From positions 1 to 25,131 of the forward strand of contig CAXBQO010000005.1 in NCBI GenBank assembly GCA_963977945.1: DNA of 25,131 bases, written 5' to 3'. Positions 21,384 to 25,131 of the stretch are shown here, one piece after another (position 1 is the stretch's first letter; every line of letters begins with the position of its first letter). The notes under the pieces were generated by a model. It was not told where the DNA came from and did no database searches. It saw nothing but the letters and a program-made list of their open reading frames with translations. A program made the position numbers and the translations under genes. Source of the stretch: CALMJB01 sp963977945 (GTDB taxonomy: Bacteria; Actinomycetota; Actinomycetes; Nanopelagicales; Nanopelagicaceae).

Positions 21384-22652
21384 GTGATTGATATAAAAGT
21401 TGCGCGAGAAAACCCAGATTTAGTTCGCGCATCTCAAAAATCTCGTGGCGAAGATCCATCACTGGTTGATCAACTTCTAAAACTTGATGAAACCAGAAGA
21501 AATGCAATTTCAAATTTTGAAAAAATCAGAGCAGAACAAAATAATCTTTCTAAAAAAGTAGGAGCTGCCAAAGGGGACGAAAAGCAATCTTTATTAGATG
21601 AAGCAAAAAATATGGCTCTGCAGGTAAAAAGCGCGGACCAAATCAGAGCAACTGCCGAGCAAGAATTTAAAGTAACCGCGCTAAAACTTTCAAACATTGT
21701 TGATTCAGCAGCGCCAGTAGGGGGCGAAGCTGATTTCAAGGTTATTGAAGAAGTTGGCAAACCACGTGATTTCACCAAAGAAGGTTTTACTCCAAAAGAT
21801 CATGTCGAACTTGGTAAATTGCTAAAAGCGATTGATACCGAACGTGCTGCAAAAGTTTCCGGTGCTCGTTTTTACTACCTAACTGGAATAGGTGCGCTGC
21901 TTGAATTAGCACTTGTTAATTTGGCGGTTAAGTTTGCAGTTAAAGCCGGCTTCACGCCGATGATTCCGCCAGTTCTTGTAAAACCAAATTCAATGGAAGG
22001 TACTGGGTTTCTTGGCCAAGCGGCTGAAAATGTTTTCCATTTAAAAGAAGATGATTTTTATTTAGTTGGCACATCAGAGGTTCCATTAGCTGCATTTCAT
22101 ATGGATGAAATTTTGGACAAACTTCCAATTAGATATGCCGGTATTTCACCCTGTTTTCGCAGAGAAGCTGGAACTTACGGCAAAGATACTCGGGGAATTA
22201 TTCGAGTTCATCAATTTGAAAAAGTTGAGATGTTTTCATTTTGTCACCCAGATCAGGCACAAGCAGAGCATAAAAAATTATTGGAATGGGAAAAAGAATT
22301 TTTCAAAGCCTTAGAGATTCCATTTCGGGTAATCGATGTCGCAACCGCCGATCTTGGTTCAAGTGCGGTGCGCAAATTTGATTGTGAAGCGTGGATTCCA
22401 ACTCAAAATGCTTATCGTGAAGTTACTAGCACTTCAAACTGCACCGATTTTCAAGCGCGCAGATTAAATATTAGATACAAAGATGAAAGTGGTACTAAGC
22501 CCGTCGCAACACTAAATGGAACTTTAGTGGCGGTTCCGCGAACAATTGTTGCGATTCTAGAAAATAATCAACAAAAAGATGGTTCAGTATTAGTCCCTAA
22601 AGCGTTACAAGAGTATTTGGGAACAGATCGAATAACTCCGGCGTTAAAATAA
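21384..22652 (+). CDS. serS: Seryl-tRNA synthetase
   Basis: SerS charges tRNA-Ser, one species of which is encoded about 0.9 kb downstream. The 422-residue class II synthetase has the N-terminal coiled-coil arm that grips the long variable arm of tRNA-Ser (about residues 28-100). The TSE serine-recognition motif is at 230-232, motif 2 (RYAGISPCFRREAGTYGKDT) at about 250-269, and motif 3 (NGTLVAVPRTIVAILENNQ with R386) at about 378-396. The start is a GTG giving MIDIKVARENPD, standard for the family. Its TAA stop sits where an ATGA overlap with the next gene would be expected. Confidence 0.97.
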   Translation: MIDIKVARENPDLVRASQKSRGEDPSLVDQLLKLDETRRNAISNFEKIRAEQNNLSKKVGAAKGDEKQSLLDEAKNMALQVKSADQIRATAEQEFKVTALKLSNIVDSAAPVGGEADFKVIEEVGKPRDFTKEGFTPKDHVELGKLLKAIDTERAAKVSGARFYYLTGIGALLELALVNLAVKFAVKAGFTPMIPPVLVKPNSMEGTGFLGQAAENVFHLKEDDFYLVGTSEVPLAAFHMDEILDKLPIRYAGISPCFRREAGTYGKDTRGIIRVHQFEKVEMFSFCHPDQAQAEHKKLLEWEKEFFKALEIPFRVIDVATADLGSSAVRKFDCEAWIPTQNAYREVTSTSNCTDFQARRLNIRYKDESGTKPVATLNGTLVAVPRTIVAILENNQQKDGSVLVPKALQEYLGTDRITPALK

Positions 22653-23464
22653 CTGGTCGCCGTCCAAAAATAATTGCCAGCGATTTAGACGGCACCATAG
22701 TTGCCGACTATGGCTATATTTCTGATCGAACCAAAGCTGCTTTTGCGGCCGCTCACAACAAAGGTATACATATTTATTTCGCAACTGGCCGCCCAATTAG
22801 ATGGATGAAAGAAATTAAAGAAAATTTTGCTTTTGGTCTAGGAATTTGTGGCAACGGGGCAATGATTTACGACTTTATAAATGAAAAAATTTTGGAACAG
22901 TGGTTGATTTCAATTGATACTCAATTTGAAATTGTGAAGAGATTACGCAAAGAAATTCCAACGGTTTCTTTTGCAGTAGAAATTGATGAACACTTTCATC
23001 GCGAAAAAAGTTACATCCCAAGATGGGATACCGGACAAGATGATGAAGGTGAATCAACTATTGAATTAGTAATGAAAAAGCCTGCCCTCAAAATTATGGC
23101 GAGATGTTCAAGTGGCGAACTAACTTCAGATGAAATGCTGGTTCACGCAAATAAAGTTTTGTCAGATATTGCAACAGTGACGCATTCCAACGCGCATGAA
23201 TCATTGCTAGAAATTTCAGCACTTGGGATTAGTAAAGGTTCTACTTTGGCCAAAGTTTCGCAGCGACTTGGAATAACAGCTGAAGATGTCGTGACATTTG
23301 GCGATAATCCAAATGATTTTTCAATGTTGCAGTGGGCAGGCAGATCGTGGACTTTGGCTGATGGACATCCTGATGCGCCCAAATATGCGAAATTTGTAAC
23401 TGAACCTCATCAAGATGATGGTGTTGCAAAAATTATTGAGCAATTGATTGAACTTCCTGCTTAA
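22649..23464 (+). CDS. HAD-superfamily (Cof-type) phosphatase with non-standard ATA start
   Basis: This 271-codon frame encodes a Cof-like sugar-phosphatase. It has motif I DLDGT (D12, D14), FATGRP at about 45-50, and the late metal-binding motif TFGDNPNDFSMLQWAG. A HAD gene directly after serS is common in actinobacteria. There is no in-frame ATG, GTG, TTG or CTG between the in-frame stop at 22598 and the catalytic motif. The first ATG (22805) would remove the catalytic aspartates. ATA at 22649 overlaps the serS stop exactly where an ATGA overlap would put the start, giving M-TGRRPKIIASDLDGT. Either a G-to-A change or sequencing error destroyed the start, or ATA/ATT initiates. The substrate is unknown. 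Confidence 0.8.
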   Translation: MTGRRPKIIASDLDGTIVADYGYISDRTKAAFAAAHNKGIHIYFATGRPIRWMKEIKENFAFGLGICGNGAMIYDFINEKILEQWLISIDTQFEIVKRLRKEIPTVSFAVEIDEHFHREKSYIPRWDTGQDDEGESTIELVMKKPALKIMARCSSGELTSDEMLVHANKVLSDIATVTHSNAHESLLEISALGISKGSTLAKVSQRLGITAEDVVTFGDNPNDFSMLQWAGRSWTLADGHPDAPKYAKFVTEPHQDDGVAKIIEQLIELPA

Positions 23465-23478
23465 AGATCTAAAAATTT

Positions 23479-23506
23479 TTGTAACCGCACAATAGGCCGG
23501 TAAATT
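23479..23506 (+). promoter_or_regulatory. Candidate tRNA-Ser promoter
   Basis: TTGTAA (23479-23484) and TAAATT (23501-23506) are spaced by 16 bases, and transcription would begin at or just before the first base of the tRNA at 23514. Confidence 0.4.
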
Positions 23507-23513
23507 TAGCGAC

Positions 23514-23599
23514 GGAGGGCTCGCATAGCGGCCGAGTGCACCGGTCTTGAAAACCGGCAGACGAAAGTCTCGAGGGTTCAAATCCCTCGCCCTCCGCCA
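23514..23599 (+). tRNA. tRNA-Ser (anticodon TGA)
   Basis: The acceptor stem GGAGGGC (23514-23520) pairs with GCCCTCC (23589-23595), followed by discriminator G and an encoded CCA (23597-23599). The anticodon stem CCGGT/ACCGG holds the loop CTTGAAA, placing anticodon TGA at 23548-23550, which reads UCA and related serine codons. A long variable arm (about 23557-23573) identifies a type II tRNA. The T arm reads GAGGGTTCAAATCCCTC. Confidence 0.97.
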
Positions 23600-23711
23600 G
23601 AAATTTTTGTCAGCACAAATTGATTCCATCACCTATCTTGTGTGCGATTTCACCCACGGAGTAGCCAATCTCGTATAGCGATAACAACTTCAAACTTGGG
23701 AAACTTCTCGC

Positions 23712-24521
23712 ATGGCATTAACTACCGGAGTCTTCTCTGCTGGCCGCGCTGAAATTGAAGAGCGCACACTTCGTACAGACAGATGGTGGTTACAACCATT
23801 AATCACAGTTGCGGTCTTACTTTCATTTGTAATTTATGCAACCTTTCGCGCCTTTGAAGGAAAAAATTATTTTGCTGAACCGTTAATCTCTCCGTTTTAT
23901 TCACCATGTTTATCAACCGAATGTGTTGACGGCGCGTCATTAATTGGCCAACCATTTGGCCGAATCGTTTTATTTGGTCTAACTCTTTCGCCAGCCTTAT
24001 TTATATTGGTATTTCCGCTTGGGTTTAGATTGACTTGTTATTACTACCGCAAGGCTTATTACCGATCATTTTGGCAGTCACCACCTGCATGTGCAGTGGC
24101 AGAACCTCATAAAAAATACACTGGCGAAACTCGCGCGCCTCTAATTTTGCAAAATGGTCATCGTTGGTTTTTTTATATCGGTTTACTTTTCAATGTTTTA
24201 TTAACAATTGATGCGATTTTGGCTTTTCGCGATGCAGAAAAACATTGGGGCCACATGAGCGTTGGCACATTGGTTTTGTTATTGAACGCCACTCTATTGT
24301 GGCTGTACTCAGCTTCTTGCCATACCTGTCGACACACAATTGGTGGGCGTTTGAAACATTTCTCAAAGCATCCACTTCGATATAAAGCATGGACGGTTGT
24401 TTCAAAATTAAATCATTATCATCCAAACTTTGCGTGGGTTTCATTATTCGGTGTTGCGTTTGCTGATTTTTATGTGCGCCTGGTTGCTTCCGGAACTATT
24501 TCGAATTTTTATTTCTTCTAA
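23712..24521 (+). CDS. Succinate dehydrogenase membrane anchor subunit (SDH1 type)
   Basis: The protein anchors succinate dehydrogenase in the membrane and passes electrons to menaquinone. The 269 residues contain about five membrane helices (roughly 29-46, 84-108, 148-172, 183-201, 240-260). Conserved-looking His residues occur in NGHRWFFY and in CHTCRHTIGGRLKH, which are candidates for haem or quinone contacts. The length, the N-terminal RTLRTDRWWLQP and the position 10 bases before sdhA match the anchor of the mycobacterial Rv0249c-Rv0247c operon. The 112 bases between the tRNA and this gene must hold the promoter; I see no clear one beyond a weak TATAGC near 23679. Confidence 0.85.
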   Translation: MALTTGVFSAGRAEIEERTLRTDRWWLQPLITVAVLLSFVIYATFRAFEGKNYFAEPLISPFYSPCLSTECVDGASLIGQPFGRIVLFGLTLSPALFILVFPLGFRLTCYYYRKAYYRSFWQSPPACAVAEPHKKYTGETRAPLILQNGHRWFFYIGLLFNVLLTIDAILAFRDAEKHWGHMSVGTLVLLLNATLLWLYSASCHTCRHTIGGRLKHFSKHPLRYKAWTVVSKLNHYHPNFAWVSLFGVAFADFYVRLVASGTISNFYFF

Positions 24522-24531
24522 TGGTGAATAA

Positions 24532-25131
24532 ATGACTAAACCAGAGATTCCAATGGAACGACATAATTACGATGTAATTGTTATTGGTGCAGGTGGCGCG
24601 GGTTTACGTGCTGCAGTTGAGGCGCGCGAAGCAGGTTTACGTGTTGCGATTATTTGTAAATCTTTATTTGGTAAAGCACACACTGTTATGGCCGAAGGTG
24701 GAATTGCTGCATCGATGGGCAACGTGAATTCAAGTGATAACTGGATGGTTCACTTCAGAGACACAATGCGCGGCGGAAAATTTTTAAATAATTATCGAAT
24801 GGCAGAACTGCATGCCAAAGAAGCACCAGAGAGAGTTTGGGAACTTGAAGTTTGGGGTGCGCTATTTGATCGCACTGGTGAAGGAAAAATTTCTCAACGA
24901 AATTTCGGTGGACACGAGTATCCGCGCTTAGCTCACGTTGGCGATCGCACTGGTTTGGAATTAATTCGCACAATGCAACAAAGAATTGTGGCGCTGCAAC
25001 AAAAAGATAAGCGAGAGACTGGAAGTTTTGAGAGTCACTTAAAAGTTTTTGCTGAATGCACCATCACCGAAATTCTAAAAGACGGTAATCAAGTTACTGG
25101 TGCCTATGGATATTGGCGCGAAAGCGGAAAT
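24532..25131 (+). CDS. sdhA: Succinate dehydrogenase flavoprotein subunit, N-terminal part
   Basis: The gene runs off the right edge after 200 codons. SdhA oxidises succinate to fumarate with covalently bound FAD. The N-terminal nucleotide-binding fold is DVIVIGAGGAGLRAAVEA (about residues 14-31). The His in GKAHTVMAEGGIAAS (about 52) is the expected FAD attachment site. FGGHEYPRLAHVGDRTG further on is typical for the SdhA/FrdA family. The ATG was chosen as the first start after the anchor gene and gives a normal N-terminus. SdhB should follow beyond the window. Confidence 0.95.
   Translation, partial: MTKPEIPMERHNYDVIVIGAGGAGLRAAVEAREAGLRVAIICKSLFGKAHTVMAEGGIAASMGNVNSSDNWMVHFRDTMRGGKFLNNYRMAELHAKEAPERVWELEVWGALFDRTGEGKISQRNFGGHEYPRLAHVGDRTGLELIRTMQQRIVALQQKDKRETGSFESHLKVFAECTITEILKDGNQVTGAYGYWRESGN

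Noticed and set aside
22805..23464. HAD gene starting at the first ATG
   Set aside because: This start discards the DLDGT catalytic motif and the FATGRP segment that are encoded in frame just upstream.
23321..23632. 103-codon minus-strand reading frame
   Set aside because: It runs antisense through the tRNA-Ser gene and the end of the HAD gene and resembles nothing known; its apparent protein is the reverse of the tRNA.
1..25131. Mobile elements, CRISPR arrays, phage or defence genes
   Set aside because: No transposase, integrase, direct-repeat array, recognisable defence domain or terminal inverted repeats were seen on either strand.

Overview
Most of the window (about 1400 to 25131) reads as the chromosome of a low-GC, small-genome actinobacterium, probably a freshwater Nanopelagicales (acI) type. 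This is inferred from gene order and protein character, not from a database search. The evidence is the ponA-rpsF-ssb-rpsR-rplI-dnaB order known from Mycobacterium, a crgA-pabA-pknB-pstP cluster, a Dcd of the mycobacterial bifunctional type, a FadE5-like acyl-CoA dehydrogenase, an EtfD-like membrane Fe-S oxidoreductase, and an SDH1-type membrane anchor in front of sdhA. Genes are tightly packed with AT-rich codons, 4-base overlaps and several apparently leaderless starts.

The first ~1.4 kb does not fit. It holds the end of a GabD-type dehydrogenase, trmB, and the C-terminal tail of a UDP-glucuronate decarboxylase-like epimerase, all proteobacterial in character (Polynucleobacter-like is my guess). 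At about 1400-1414 the minus-strand epimerase and the plus-strand penicillin-binding protein are both cut off. The same ~15 bases can be read as sensible native protein of either gene. This looks like a join of two different genomes at a short shared sequence, by amplification or assembly, rather than a natural locus.

Layout. 1-1414: foreign block. 1391-2539: transpeptidase half of a class A PBP. 2546-3654: gmhB-gmhA heptose genes (minus). 3740-5554: rpsF-ssb-rpsR-rplI with a probable S6:S18 leader in front and a hairpin terminator behind. 5734-7137: dnaB. 7145-9936: EamA transporter and acyl-CoA dehydrogenase (minus), the latter with an operator-like palindrome at its promoter. 9988-12054: dcd, lemA, htpX. 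12044-16504: membrane Fe-S oxidoreductase followed by a response regulator and histidine kinase (minus). 16541-16810: crgA (minus). 16864-17511: pabA/trpG. 17512-19814: pstP-pknB (minus). 19833-23464: glycerophosphodiesterase, pheA, serS and a HAD phosphatase. 23514-23599: tRNA-Ser(UGA). 23712 to the edge: succinate dehydrogenase anchor and flavoprotein subunit.

The genes cover translation and replication, cell-wall growth control (PBP, CrgA, PASTA kinase and its phosphatase), aromatic/folate precursors, and quinone-linked respiration (FadE, EtfD, SDH). There is no mobile element, CRISPR array or integrase. The points most worth a second look are the cross-genome join, a HAD gene whose start codon appears to have become ATA, the acyl-CoA dehydrogenase operator, and a pair of DnaA-box-like 9-mers.
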